Shown: positions 1-7,043 of the stretch, one piece after another
Layout: every line of letters starts with the position of its first letter
Numbering within the stretch: the first letter of the stretch is position 1
The notes under the pieces: generated by a model
The model's input: only the letters and a program-made list of their open reading frames with translations
The model's database searches: none
What the model was told of the DNA's origin: nothing
Translations under genes and position numbers: made by a program
NCBI GenBank assembly: GCA_022562835.1
Contig: JADFOM010000099.1
Span: forward strand, 1-8,188
Source of the DNA: Acidobacteriota bacterium
GTDB lineage: Bacteria; Actinomycetota; Acidimicrobiia; Acidimicrobiales; SHLQ01
Direction of reading: 5' to 3'
Length of the DNA: 8,188 nt

Positions 1-2277
1 TGCGCCGAACGCGACTACAGACGCCGTTAAGGCGGCGACCGCTAGCAGCGTCAGGGCCGCAACCCCCACAATGCGCGCCCGTCGGGTTGCTCGCTGCCGC
101 GCCTGCTCGGTCTCGAGAGCGTCGTCGCGTGCGCGCTGGGACTCGGCGAGAAACGTGCGCTCGAGACTGTCGAGATGCTCGTCGTTCGAGTCAGCCCAGT
201 CGAGCGAGATGGTGAGCGGGGTTCCGCGGTAGAGCAGGTCGGGGTCGCGACCTGAAGAGTTCCATTGGGCGGCTGCCCTCGACACCCGTTGACGATGCCT
301 GAGGTTGTCGCGTTCCTCGTCTATCCAGGTCGCCAAGCGTGGCCATGTGCCCAGAAGGGCTTCGTGCGCGATCTCGATGTGGTCGTCGTGCACGGTGAGT
401 AGTCGGGCGGCGCTGAGTGCGTCGACGACTCCACGCTGAATTTCCGGTTCGACGTCACGGTCGATCTCGTCGAGCGACAGACGCCGGCGGGTGTCGGCTG
501 CTCCTTCGCCAGGTGTGACGAGGCGGAGGAGCAGCCGCCGTGTAGCGCGGCGCTGGTCGGCATCGAACTTGTCCTGATAGAGCGTTTCGGCCGTGCTTGA
601 GATCGCTCCTGAGACACCACCCACCGATTCGTAGTCGGCGAGCCGCAGCTGCTGGTGCGCTCGGTGGCGCCACGTCTCGAGCAGTGCGTGAGATACAAGG
701 GGTAGAGCACCCTGTTGTGTACCGGCGTCGCGAAGTATGCGTTCGGTCAGGCCGGCTTCGAGACCAACGCCGACCTGATGCGCAGGTTCGACGATTGCGA
801 GCTTGAGTTCGTCGGTCGTCATCGGTCCGACCAACACCTGATTGTCGCTGATCCAGCGGGCTAGCACGACGCTGTGCGCCGAGGCGGCGTAGAAATCTGC
901 TCGGATGGCAATAACGATTCGAGTCGAACTCTCGGCAGCTGAGACCAGAGAGTCGATCGTCGCAATGAAGGTGTCTCGACGGGCCGGGTCGTCGATGTGG
1001 GTGAATAGTTCCTCGAACTGATCGATGACGAGGATCAGTTCCTCGCCGTCGCCGAGCGACTCGTCGACGAGTCCGCGAAGGATGCGAGGCTGCGCGCTGA
1101 TCGATGCAGAGTCGGGCGCAGTAGACCGACTGTCCAGAGTCGAGAGTTGATAGCTGAGCTCGTCGAGCGGCTCGTGGCCAGGCGTCATCAGCAGAACGCG
1201 GGTGCCAGGTCGGTCGCGTAGTTTGGGGATCAGACCGGCCCTGACAACTGAGGATTTCCCGCTGCCCGACGGGCCCCCGACGACGAGTACTCGGTCGTCC
1301 TCCAGACGGGTGTTCAGCAGATCGATCAGGGAGTCTCGGCCGTGGAAACGATCTCGATCTTCAGGCTGGAACGCAGCCAGGCCCTTGTAGGGACATTCGA
1401 TCGAGCGCCACGCCGGGTCGGCGGAGGTGACCGATCGCCCGGGCTCGCTCGAATCTACGATTTCTAGGAGAGCGGCACGCCACTCGGTGATCGTTCCGTG
1501 ACGGTGGTCCGGGTCCATCGACAGCGAACGTTCGAAGAAATCGATCCAAGCGCCATTCTCGAACGCGTCGGCAATGTTGTCACCGCCGTAGTCATGTCCG
1601 ACCAGCACACGGTAGATAACGGCACTTGCGCCGTAGATATCGGTCGGCGTCGATACCGCTCGGTCGCCGGCCCGTTGCTCGGGGGCCTGATACCCGGGTG
1701 TGCCGCCGAGCACGGATACTTGATCGCCCAACGCCAAGTCCTTGGCTAGGCCAAGATCACCTATTAGGAGCGTCTCGTCGTCCGCGAGGAGTTCACCTTT
1801 CGCTGCGATTCTGGTAGCCGCGGCGGGAGCGAGACGCTCGGCAGATCCGTTGATCAGTAGGTTTGCCGGCTTGATGTCGCGGTGCACGATGCCCTCGTCG
1901 TGCAACGCCATGAGACCATCGGCAAGCCCCGAAATTACCGGTATCAATACAGCTGCGTCGGTGCAGGGCATCGAGGAGAGACGGGCTGCCAAAGTGCCTC
2001 GTCGAGCGAAATCGAGCACGAAGTAGGGGCGGCCGTCGCTGAGATGACCAAGGTCTCGTACCGCTACGACGTTGGGATGGTTGACCCGTCGCAGCAGGCG
2101 TGCTTCGCTCACAAAGCGTTCTGCGATGTCACGATCGTCGGCCAACTCGGGTGCCAGCACCTTGATGGCGACCATCGTGTCGAACTCTTCATCCCAGGCG
2201 CGCCAGACCTCGGCGAAACCGCCGACGCCGATCGATTCCTTCACGGCGTAGCGGCCGATCTGGGTCAGGTTGTCCAC
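1..2277 (-). CDS. Ser/Thr protein kinase fused to nSTAND1 NTPase with a membrane segment (partial, 3' end outside window)
   Basis: Open for 759 codons from a GTG at 2277 to the window edge; the C-terminus is missing. Residues 10-275 are a Hanks-type kinase: glycine loop GVGGFAEV (17-24), AIK lysine K39, E58, catalytic loop HRDIKPAN (132-139), DLG in place of DFG (174-176) and APE (198-200). All catalytic residues are present, so activity is likely. Residues 297-540 begin with the CPYKGLAAF stretch typical of nSTAND1 NTPases, then show a P-loop GPSGSGKSS (335-343), Walker B LILVIDQFEELF (414-425), RADFY (459-463) and GALPLVSHALLETW (523-536). An Arg/Glu-rich, possibly coiled-coil stretch leads into a hydrophobic segment (734-759), probably a membrane anchor. 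In this family WD40 or similar repeats often follow, but that part is not visible. Known relatives are signalling or conflict-type switches; the role here is inferred. It lies 43 bases downstream of a lipoprotein gene on the same strand. Confidence 0.93.
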   Translation of the reverse strand, partial: MDNLTQIGRYAVKESIGVGGFAEVWRAWDEEFDTMVAIKVLAPELADDRDIAERFVSEARLLRRVNHPNVVAVRDLGHLSDGRPYFVLDFARRGTLAARLSSMPCTDAAVLIPVISGLADGLMALHDEGIVHRDIKPANLLINGSAERLAPAAATRIAAKGELLADDETLLIGDLGLAKDLALGDQVSVLGGTPGYQAPEQRAGDRAVSTPTDIYGASAVIYRVLVGHDYGGDNIADAFENGAWIDFFERSLSMDPDHRHGTITEWRAALLEIVDSSEPGRSVTSADPAWRSIECPYKGLAAFQPEDRDRFHGRDSLIDLLNTRLEDDRVLVVGGPSGSGKSSVVRAGLIPKLRDRPGTRVLLMTPGHEPLDELSYQLSTLDSRSTAPDSASISAQPRILRGLVDESLGDGEELILVIDQFEELFTHIDDPARRDTFIATIDSLVSAAESSTRIVIAIRADFYAASAHSVVLARWISDNQVLVGPMTTDELKLAIVEPAHQVGVGLEAGLTERILRDAGTQQGALPLVSHALLETWRHRAHQQLRLADYESVGGVSGAISSTAETLYQDKFDADQRRATRRLLLRLVTPGEGAADTRRRLSLDEIDRDVEPEIQRGVVDALSAARLLTVHDDHIEIAHEALLGTWPRLATWIDEERDNLRHRQRVSRAAAQWNSSGRDPDLLYRGTPLTISLDWADSNDEHLDSLERTFLAESQRARDDALETEQARQRATRRARIVGVAALTLLAVAALTASVVAFGA

Positions 2278-2282
2278 GTCGA

Positions 2283-2287
2283 CTCCT
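2283..2287 (-). promoter_or_regulatory. Ribosome binding site of the kinase-nSTAND1 gene
   Basis: AGGAG on the minus strand ends five bases before the GTG at 2277. An in-frame TGA lies 18 codons before this GTG with no other usable start between, so the site fixes GTG as the start. The nearby ATG just upstream is in another frame. Confidence 0.75.
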
Positions 2288-2290
2288 GCC

Positions 2291-2303
2291 TCGGCGTCGC
2301 CGA
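2291..2303. repeat. 13-bp palindrome just upstream of the kinase ribosome binding site
   Basis: tcggcgtcgccga reads the same on both strands around its central base. It sits in the 43-base gap between the lipoprotein stop and the kinase start, three bases from the AGGAG. It could be an operator half-site pair or a small 4-bp hairpin affecting kinase translation. In G+C-rich DNA a palindrome of this length may also be chance. Confidence 0.3.
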
Positions 2304-2320
2304 CCGCATACTGCGAAGCG

Positions 2321-2851
2321 CTAGAGAGCTCCGCTCACGTCGATGCAGCTGAACTTGTCGGCGTCGAGAACGTTGTGGTCGCCATCGCCAGCGGTCACAC
2401 ACAATGTTGTCGAGTCACCGCGACCATCGACCGAGACGTCGGCCTCGGTGACATAACTCGGGAAACTGTCGGTCGCGACCCAGGCGCCTTGGGTGACGTT
2501 ACGGTCCGCAGCGTCTGCCGAGACCTCGTCGGCGCTGTAGGTATCCCAATAGATGTGAATGTGATTGGCAGAGAAGTCGGGTGCGAAGTTACCGTCGAAT
2601 TCGACCTCGATTTCGCCGCTGTCGGTCGCTGTTGCCGATTTGATCGACAGGATGCAGCCGTCGGCGGGACAGGCGTTCTCGACGGCCGCGCCAGCGTCAT
2701 CGGTGTTCGGGTCGTCTGGCGCACCCTCCTCTAGGGCGCTGACCGTTGTGGTTGAGTCGTCACCGCCGTCGTCGTCATCACCGCAGGAGGCGAGACCGAC
2801 CGCTCCGAGTGTGATCACTGCGAGCATGGTGAATATGGCTGTGCGACTCAT
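2321..2851 (-). CDS. Small secreted lipoprotein of unknown function
   Basis: 176 residues starting at ATG 2851; GGGGG lies five bases upstream as a weak ribosome binding site. An in-frame start 12 codons earlier would put extra residues before the signal peptide and is less likely. Residues 1-22 form a lipoprotein signal peptide: MSR, a hydrophobic core, then lipobox LASC with the lipidated Cys at 23. A flexible acidic Asp/Thr-rich linker follows (24-60). The folded part (about 61-176) has four cysteines (61, 66, 151, 169), which could make two disulphides outside the membrane, and a distinctive NHIHIYWDTY stretch (97-106) in a probable beta-rich domain. I do not recognise a named family. It is predicted to sit on the outer face of the membrane. 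It directly precedes the membrane-linked kinase, so a sensing or partner role is possible but unproven. Confidence 0.88.
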   Translation of the reverse strand: MSRTAIFTMLAVITLGAVGLASCGDDDDGGDDSTTTVSALEEGAPDDPNTDDAGAAVENACPADGCILSIKSATATDSGEIEVEFDGNFAPDFSANHIHIYWDTYSADEVSADAADRNVTQGAWVATDSFPSYVTEADVSVDGRGDSTTLCVTAGDGDHNVLDADKFSCIDVSGAL

Positions 2852-2960
2852 TTCGACCCCCGTATCAACTGACGCTGGTATCCACAAGGTTACTCAGGTA
2901 TTGCACAGCAGTGAAAGCCACCCGCCTCTCGCTGAAACTAGATGATCTCCGGCTCGACGG
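2852..2960 (-). other. Intergenic gap upstream of the lipoprotein gene
   Basis: This 109-base gap is the largest within the minus-strand block, between the N-demethylase-like stop and the lipoprotein start. It is the best place for a separate promoter driving the lipoprotein and kinase genes. No clear -35/-10 pair and no strong hairpin with a T-run could be read, so this rests on spacing only. Confidence 0.3.
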
Positions 2961-3770
2961 TCAGTTGGCGTCACCGAGATATCGAATCGCTGAGTCGCGC
3001 AGCCGCGCAGTCGTCGACTTATATCTCGCCACATCGTCGGGTAGTGAGTCGAGCGCTCCAATCAGCGCGGATGCCAGCTCGACGTCCCGGTTGATATGGC
3101 TCAGCGGCCAGCGGTGTACTCGGATCGTGAACGCGATCAAGTCCGCCTCGACCAAACGACGCAGCGTCTGGCGCTCCACCCGCAGATAGATATCGGCGGG
3201 CACAACAGTACTGTCAGCGTTCTGATGGCCGCGATCTTGAGCTAGTGAGCTCGTTTCACTTAGCGCCCATACCGAACGTTCCATCACAGACCCGACTGGC
3301 AGACGATCCAGGAAACGCACCGGCCGGTCTCCGAGGTCCGCTTCGAAACGCGGAACCTGCTCGTGAATCGCGGCAAGCGAAGACCCGAGTTTCGTACGCG
3401 GATCCCATCCACTTGGAAAGTGAACCGAGGCCGCAATCAACCGCCAACTGTCATCGCGGCGCTGCATTAGGCATAGGTCCTCCTGCACAAGATCACCTGC
3501 CGCGTCGATCGGGTGCTGATCTGTATCGAGCATCGCGTCGATGCCGTGATAAGCCGCCAGATTGTCGATGATCGCACGCGCCAGCGTCAGCGATCCTTGA
3601 TAGGAGCCAGCGAGCGCAACTCGGCGCGGCCCGGTCTTTGACCCGAGGTAGAAATCGCGTTCAGCATCGAGTTGGAGCCATGTTTCTTCAGGCGTCGGAC
3701 GCAGTCCCATGTGCCATTTGAAGGGTTCGCCCCCCAGACCAGGACCGACCAACGCCTCGCGTGGTTCCAC
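2961..3770 (-). CDS. Haem-dependent oxidative N-demethylase family protein (DUF3445)
   Basis: 269 residues from a GTG at 3770, with GGAG four bases upstream; an in-frame TGA nine codons earlier rules out a longer protein. The sequence follows the DUF3445/HODM alpha-subunit pattern: FKWHMGLRP near the N-terminus (18-25), QEDLCLMQR (96-104), a Trp-containing AASVHFPSGWD block (113-123), KLGSSLAAIHEQVP (127-140), and ERQTLRRL followed by FTIRVHRWPL (199-223). Characterised members are PAS-fold haem enzymes that oxidatively demethylate secondary amines such as dimethylamine, releasing formaldehyde, and work with flavin/iron-sulphur partner subunits. The length is near the family's usual ~300. The only cysteine is C100 in the QEDLC stretch. 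No partner subunit is encoded in this window; upstream, 64 bases away, is an acyl-CoA dehydrogenase. Family assignment is by motif recall; the true substrate is unknown. Confidence 0.8.
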   Translation of the reverse strand: MEPREALVGPGLGGEPFKWHMGLRPTPEETWLQLDAERDFYLGSKTGPRRVALAGSYQGSLTLARAIIDNLAAYHGIDAMLDTDQHPIDAAGDLVQEDLCLMQRRDDSWRLIAASVHFPSGWDPRTKLGSSLAAIHEQVPRFEADLGDRPVRFLDRLPVGSVMERSVWALSETSSLAQDRGHQNADSTVVPADIYLRVERQTLRRLVEADLIAFTIRVHRWPLSHINRDVELASALIGALDSLPDDVARYKSTTARLRDSAIRYLGDAN

Positions 3771-3834
3771 AACACTCCGTCCAATTTTGAGTCGCCATCA
3801 ATCCCGCTGTCGTGGGTCTATTGAAGCGCTTAAG

Positions 3835-4979
3835 TCAGTCGAGAATTTCTTTGGCGATGATCGTCTTCATGATTTCAGACGTTCCTCCGTAGATCGTGGT
3901 GACCCGCGCATCAACGTACGCAGGGCCGATCGGATATTCGGTGGTGTAGCCATAACCACCGAACAACTGAAGGCAGCGATCGGTAACCCGCTGTTGCAGC
4001 TCGGTTCCCCACAGCTTTGCCATCGCCGCGCCCGCCGGGCTGAGGGTGCCAGCGATGTGCTGCATCACACACTGGTCGATGAAGGGTTCTGTCACCGCCA
4101 GCTCGGTCGCCATCTCGGCGAGAACGAACTTTGTGTTCTGGAACGACGCGACCGGTTGGCCGAACGCGCTGCGTTGCGTCACGTAGTCGATGGTCCAGCC
4201 AAGGGCAGCCTTGGACGCCGCCAATCCGGTGATACCCATCGACAAACGTTCCTGGGCGAGGTTGAAGCCCAGATATTCAAAACCGTTACCCTCCTCTCCG
4301 AGGAGATTCCCGTTCGGTACCCGCACATCATCGAAGAACAGTTCGGCCGTGTCATTGGAGTGTTGACCGATCTTTTCGATGTTGCGCCCGCGCTCAAAGC
4401 CCGCCATGTCGCGCTCTACGACCAACAACGACATCGCGGATCGGCCACCCTCGGGCCGTGTGCGGCAGACGACGATCACCAGGTCAGCGTTGATGCCGTT
4501 GGTGATGAAGGTCTTAGCTCCATTGATGACCCATTCGTCGCCGTCTCTTGTCGCACTCGTCGAGATCGAAGCAAGATCAGACCCGGTGCTCGGCTCGGTC
4601 ATCGCAATCGCTGTGATGAGCTCACCGGACGCAATGCCGGAAGCCAGCGTGTGCTCTGTTCGTCGTTGCAGTATTCGATGAAGTAGGGCGAGGTGATGTC
4701 GTTGTGGAGGCTGAGGCCGAGCCCGGCTCCGCCGAGCCCCCCGGCCGCGAGTTCTTCGTCGATGATCGCGTTGAACCGGAAATCGCTGGTTCCGCCCCCG
4801 CCATAACGCTGAGGCACGGCCATGCCGATGAAGCCGTGTCGGCCCGCCTCGACGAAAACCTGCCGATCCATGATGCCGGCCGCCTCCCACTCGGCGAACC
4901 GAGGCTTCATCTCCGTCTCGACGAACGCTTGGAAACTGGCGCGGAACAGTTCATGTTCCTGCTCGTAGATGCGGTTCAA
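3835..4979 (-). pseudogene. Acyl-CoA dehydrogenase with a single-base frameshift
   Basis: The N-terminal half (4979 to about 4638) and C-terminal half (about 4638 to 3835) are in different frames. Adding one G to the minus strand at CTTCCGG/CATTGCG restores RWLP-GIASGELITA and gives 381 residues, the normal family length. The start is probably TTG 4979 (MNRIYEQEHELF), with GGGGGG five bases upstream; a TTG at 5006 overlapping the upstream stop is possible but has no ribosome binding site. Family marks: AMTEPSTGSDL for FAD binding, TFITNG, AQERL, FGGYGYTTEYPI, and IYGGTSEIMK near the end. The Gly in IYGGT, where short/medium-chain enzymes have the catalytic Glu, together with the Glu of AQERL, fits the long-chain/isovaleryl-CoA type. 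The enzyme makes the alpha,beta double bond of acyl-CoA using FAD. All other positions look intact, so this is either a very recent mutation or a base-calling error. Confidence 0.88.
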
Positions 4980-4984
4980 TTCGT

Positions 4985-4990
4985 CCCCCC
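4985..4990 (-). promoter_or_regulatory. Probable ribosome binding site of the acyl-CoA dehydrogenase
   Basis: GGGGGG on the minus strand lies five bases before TTG 4979. It lies just after the stop of the upstream isomerase gene (5003-5005), which suggests coupled translation. It favours the 4979 start over the in-frame TTG at 5006, which has only GACGGC upstream. Confidence 0.45.
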
Positions 4991-5002
4991 GAGGTGATAA
5001 GT

Positions 5003-5773
5003 TCAATCGATGCCGTCGAAGTTCGGTACCCGTTTCTCCGCGAATGCCGTCATAGCCTCAATGTTGGCGGGCGACCCCATCAGCACTGCGAACGCATCGT
5101 TCTCACGCAGTCGTGCGGCATGCATTGATTCGCGGAGCGGCTCGACAATGGTGCGTTTGCAGGCCTTGAGTGAGCTGATCGGTTTCGAGGCCAGGGTGTG
5201 AGCATGGGTCATTGTGGTCTTGATCAGATCCTCGGGCTCGCACAGTTTGTAGACGAGACCCATCGCCATGCATTCCTCTGCACTGAGCCACTCCGAGCTC
5301 ATCAATGCCCAGGTGGCGTTTTGTCTTCCGATCAACGTGGGGAAGGTAACGCTGCTCGCCAGCTCCGGTGCCACGCCGAGAGCGGTGAAGGGACACTTCA
5401 GACGGGCACTCGTCGCCATGAATACCAGATCGGCAACCCCGAGGATCGTCGCCCCGAAGCCCAGTCCGATGCCGTTGACCGCTAGCACCAGCGGCTTTTC
5501 GAAGTCGATCAGGACCTGGGTGAGTCCGGCAAACCCATGTTTCGCCGGAATCGTCTTGCCCATGGCCATCTCGCCCATCTCAAGGAGATCCTGCCCCGCT
5601 GAGAACGCATCGCCGGTTCCGGTTAGAACAACCACCGCTACGCCAGGGTCCTGGTCAGCTTCGAGTAGAGCGTCCGCGGTTGCGTCCCACATCGCTGTGT
5701 TCATCGCGTTCTTTGCCTCGGGCCGCATCAGGGTGATCGTGCGGACCCTTCCGTCGTTGTCTATTTCGATCAT
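5003..5773 (-). CDS. Enoyl-CoA hydratase/isomerase family protein, delta3,delta2-enoyl-CoA isomerase-like
   Basis: 256 residues from ATG 5773 (MIEIDNDGRVRTITL), where the crotonase fold normally begins. The frame stays open 70 codons further upstream, but that stretch has no crotonase features and lies in the divergent promoter region. Visible marks are the first oxyanion-hole motif AFSAGQDL (56-63), the second in VNGIGLGFGATI (99-110), and FTALGVAPELASSVTFP (129-145), with a single acidic residue E137. This PE-x3-SS pattern resembles the ECI2-type isomerases, whose one Glu moves the double bond from the 3 to the 2 position of unsaturated acyl-CoAs. Hydratases usually carry two catalytic Glu. 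A broader enoyl-CoA hydratase role cannot be excluded. Its stop lies 23 bases before the acyl-CoA dehydrogenase start, so the two are probably one operon for fatty or branched acyl-CoA breakdown. No strong ribosome binding site is seen. Confidence 0.9.
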   Translation of the reverse strand: MIEIDNDGRVRTITLMRPEAKNAMNTAMWDATADALLEADQDPGVAVVVLTGTGDAFSAGQDLLEMGEMAMGKTIPAKHGFAGLTQVLIDFEKPLVLAVNGIGLGFGATILGVADLVFMATSARLKCPFTALGVAPELASSVTFPTLIGRQNATWALMSSEWLSAEECMAMGLVYKLCEPEDLIKTTMTHAHTLASKPISSLKACKRTIVEPLRESMHAARLRENDAFAVLMGSPANIEAMTAFAEKRVPNFDGID

Positions 5774-5999
5774 GTGGTTTGCCAGTGTCCGTTGGATGAA
5801 TGTTCGGCCCGAGGTCAAGCACCGGCCTCTGCGGTCGACCGAACCCATCGGGCGGGCTTGACAGTAGGCGATCGGTTCATCGAGCCGCTCATCGACGCCC
5901 ATCCACCGTCCGGGCGAACCGTGGCATGCTTGGCCAGCGAGCCGCGCTGTTCTGTCTACGCGGTGCGGCTCCACGTCCAACACACCGGTGAGGTCCTAC
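5774..5999. promoter_or_regulatory. Divergent intergenic region between the isomerase gene and upp
   Basis: These 226 bases must carry the promoters for both the minus-strand acyl-CoA block and upp. On the plus strand a perfect TTGACA lies at 5858-5863, but no good -10 box is found 16-18 bases on. On the minus strand TTGACC lies at 5818-5813, again without a convincing -10. Open frames crossing it show no protein-like features, so it is judged non-coding. Confidence 0.4.
5987..5993 (+). promoter_or_regulatory. Ribosome binding site of upp
   Basis: GGTGAGG ends six bases before ATG 6000. This supports ATG 6000 over the in-frame GTG at 5988, which lies inside the site itself and would add only four residues. 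Confidence 0.6.
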
Positions 6000-6623
6000 A
6001 TGCAGGTACAGACCGTGGAGCACCCACTGATCGCCGAGCGATTGACCAGGCTGCGCGACGGCACAACCTCGCGCGCTGATTTTAGACGGTTGCTGGGCCA
6101 GCTCAGCCAGATGTTGATCTATGAGGCGATGCGCGATCACCCGAGCTTGGCGGTCCAGGTCGAGACCCCGATGGGCAAGGCGAGCGGGTCGCGTCTTGAC
6201 GCGCTCCCGATCATGGTGCCTGTGATGAGGGCAGGCCTTGGAATGCTCGACGCCGCGCTCGACCTGTTGCCCGACGCCCGTACTGGTTTTGTCGGGATGA
6301 AACGAGACGAACAGACGTTGTTGCCGCACGCCTACGTCAACACCGTGCCCGATGATCTCGAGGGTCAGGATGTGTTCGTGCTCGATCCGATGCTCGCGAC
6401 CGGCGGCTCTTGTGTCAGTACATGTGAGTTGGTGCGAGATTCATCGCCGGGGCGGATCACAATTCTTTGTGTCCTAGCCGCGCCCGAAGGTATCGAAACC
6501 TTGCGAGCGTCGGGTATGGCTGAATCCGTTGTGACAGCGTCGATCGATGAGAGGCTCAACGATGTTGGATTTATCCTGCCGGGTCTCGGTGACGCCGGTG
6601 ATCGTCAGTTCGGGTTGAACTGA
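6000..6623 (+). CDS. upp: Uracil phosphoribosyltransferase
   Basis: 207 residues, matching the usual length of about 208. The enzyme joins uracil and PRPP to give UMP and pyrophosphate, the salvage route for uracil in the cytoplasm. The PRPP-binding loop is VLDPMLATGGS (127-137). Also present are the N-terminal HPLIAERLTRLRD (8-20), PVMRAGLGML (74-83) and the C-terminal uracil-binding segment FILPGLGDAGDRQFG (190-204). These are diagnostic for the family and all are intact. It is the only plus-strand gene in the window, divergent from the acyl-CoA genes and convergent with the cytidylyltransferase, whose stop is only six bases away. It therefore appears to be a single-gene transcript. A link to the neighbouring CTP-using enzyme through pyrimidine nucleotides is possible but may be coincidence. 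Confidence 0.97.
   Translation: MQVQTVEHPLIAERLTRLRDGTTSRADFRRLLGQLSQMLIYEAMRDHPSLAVQVETPMGKASGSRLDALPIMVPVMRAGLGMLDAALDLLPDARTGFVGMKRDEQTLLPHAYVNTVPDDLEGQDVFVLDPMLATGGSCVSTCELVRDSSPGRITILCVLAAPEGIETLRASGMAESVVTASIDERLNDVGFILPGLGDAGDRQFGLN
6605..6623. terminator. Stem-loop at the end of upp, possible weak terminator
   Basis: TCAGTTC and GAACTGA form a perfect 7-bp stem with a 5-base loop GGGTT, and the right arm contains the upp stop codon. It sits exactly at the junction of the convergent upp and cytidylyltransferase genes, where a shared terminator would be expected. No T-run follows on either strand and the stem has only three G-C pairs, so it would be weak on its own. Confidence 0.4.
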
Positions 6624-6629
6624 GTTCGT

Positions 6630-7043
6630 CTAGCCGTCTCCCACCAACGCTCTGAGCTGAGTACTCGACGTCGACTCGGTGTAGGGAAAGTAGTGGATGT
6701 GCGCGTCGTATTGATCCAACGCGGCCTCCAGTTTGCGGCCCTTTTCGGTGTCCTTCCAGTCGCTACCCTTGAAGAGCACGTCGTAACGAACGCGCTCCCA
6801 CATGAGATCCTTCTCAACCTGGTCGTCGGCGACGACCTCGTCGACGATCCTCAGATGTTCCACGATCTTGACCCGTTCGGCGAAGGGGATGATGGGATAG
6901 CGCCCTTTGACGGACTGCGCGACCTCGTCGGTCACAACGCCAGCGATCAGGATGTCACAGGCATCCCGCGCGCGCAGAAGGATGCGGAGGTGCCCGATGT
7001 GGAACATGTCGAACACGCCGGGGACGTATCCGCGGATCGTCAT
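6630..7043 (-). CDS. Small HIGH-motif cytidylyltransferase (glycerol-3-phosphate cytidylyltransferase-like)
   Basis: 137 residues from ATG 7043, with AGAGGG six bases upstream inside the preceding gene. The start overlaps the stop of the CDP-alcohol phosphatidyltransferase by four bases (ATGA), a sign of coupled translation. It is a one-domain nucleotidyltransferase: GYVPGVFDMFHIGHLRIL (5-22) with the HIGH nucleotide-binding motif (15-18), PIIPFAERVKIV (50-61), FKGSDWKDTEKG (91-102), and YTESTSSTQLR (121-131), the counterpart of the RTxxISTT signature. The size matches TagD-type enzymes, which make CDP-glycerol from CTP and glycerol-3-phosphate. Other members activate phosphoethanolamine, inositol phosphate or similar alcohols, so the substrate is open. 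With its partner gene it probably supplies a CDP-alcohol for lipid or envelope polymer synthesis in the cytoplasm. Confidence 0.9.
   Translation of the reverse strand: MTIRGYVPGVFDMFHIGHLRILLRARDACDILIAGVVTDEVAQSVKGRYPIIPFAERVKIVEHLRIVDEVVADDQVEKDLMWERVRYDVLFKGSDWKDTEKGRKLEAALDQYDAHIHYFPYTESTSSTQLRALVGDG

Noticed and set aside
1882..2734. Overlapping plus-strand frames opposite the kinase and lipoprotein genes
   Set aside because: They are antisense to motif-bearing genes and have no recognisable domain or ribosome binding site.
3824..3831. AAGCGCTT palindrome just after the acyl-CoA dehydrogenase stop
   Set aside because: Eight bases with no loop and no T-run; too short to call a terminator or operator.
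4637..4640. Programmed frameshift in the acyl-CoA dehydrogenase
   Set aside because: No slippery heptamer or downstream structure is evident, and this enzyme family is not known to use frameshifting; a one-base loss is simpler.
3709..4686. Long plus-strand open frame of 325 codons
   Set aside because: It lies antisense to the acyl-CoA dehydrogenase and N-demethylase-like genes, which carry clear family motifs; its own translation shows none and is rich in Arg, His and Asp as expected of a shadow frame.
5268..5861. Plus-strand frame of 197 codons opposite the isomerase gene
   Set aside because: Antisense shadow; the opposite strand carries intact crotonase motifs.
5774..5983. In-frame 70-codon extension of the isomerase gene
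   Set aside because: The crotonase fold starts at ATG 5773; the extension has no conserved features and would fill the divergent promoter region.
5889..6329. Minus-strand frame of 146 codons over upp
   Set aside because: Antisense to upp, whose motifs and length are diagnostic.
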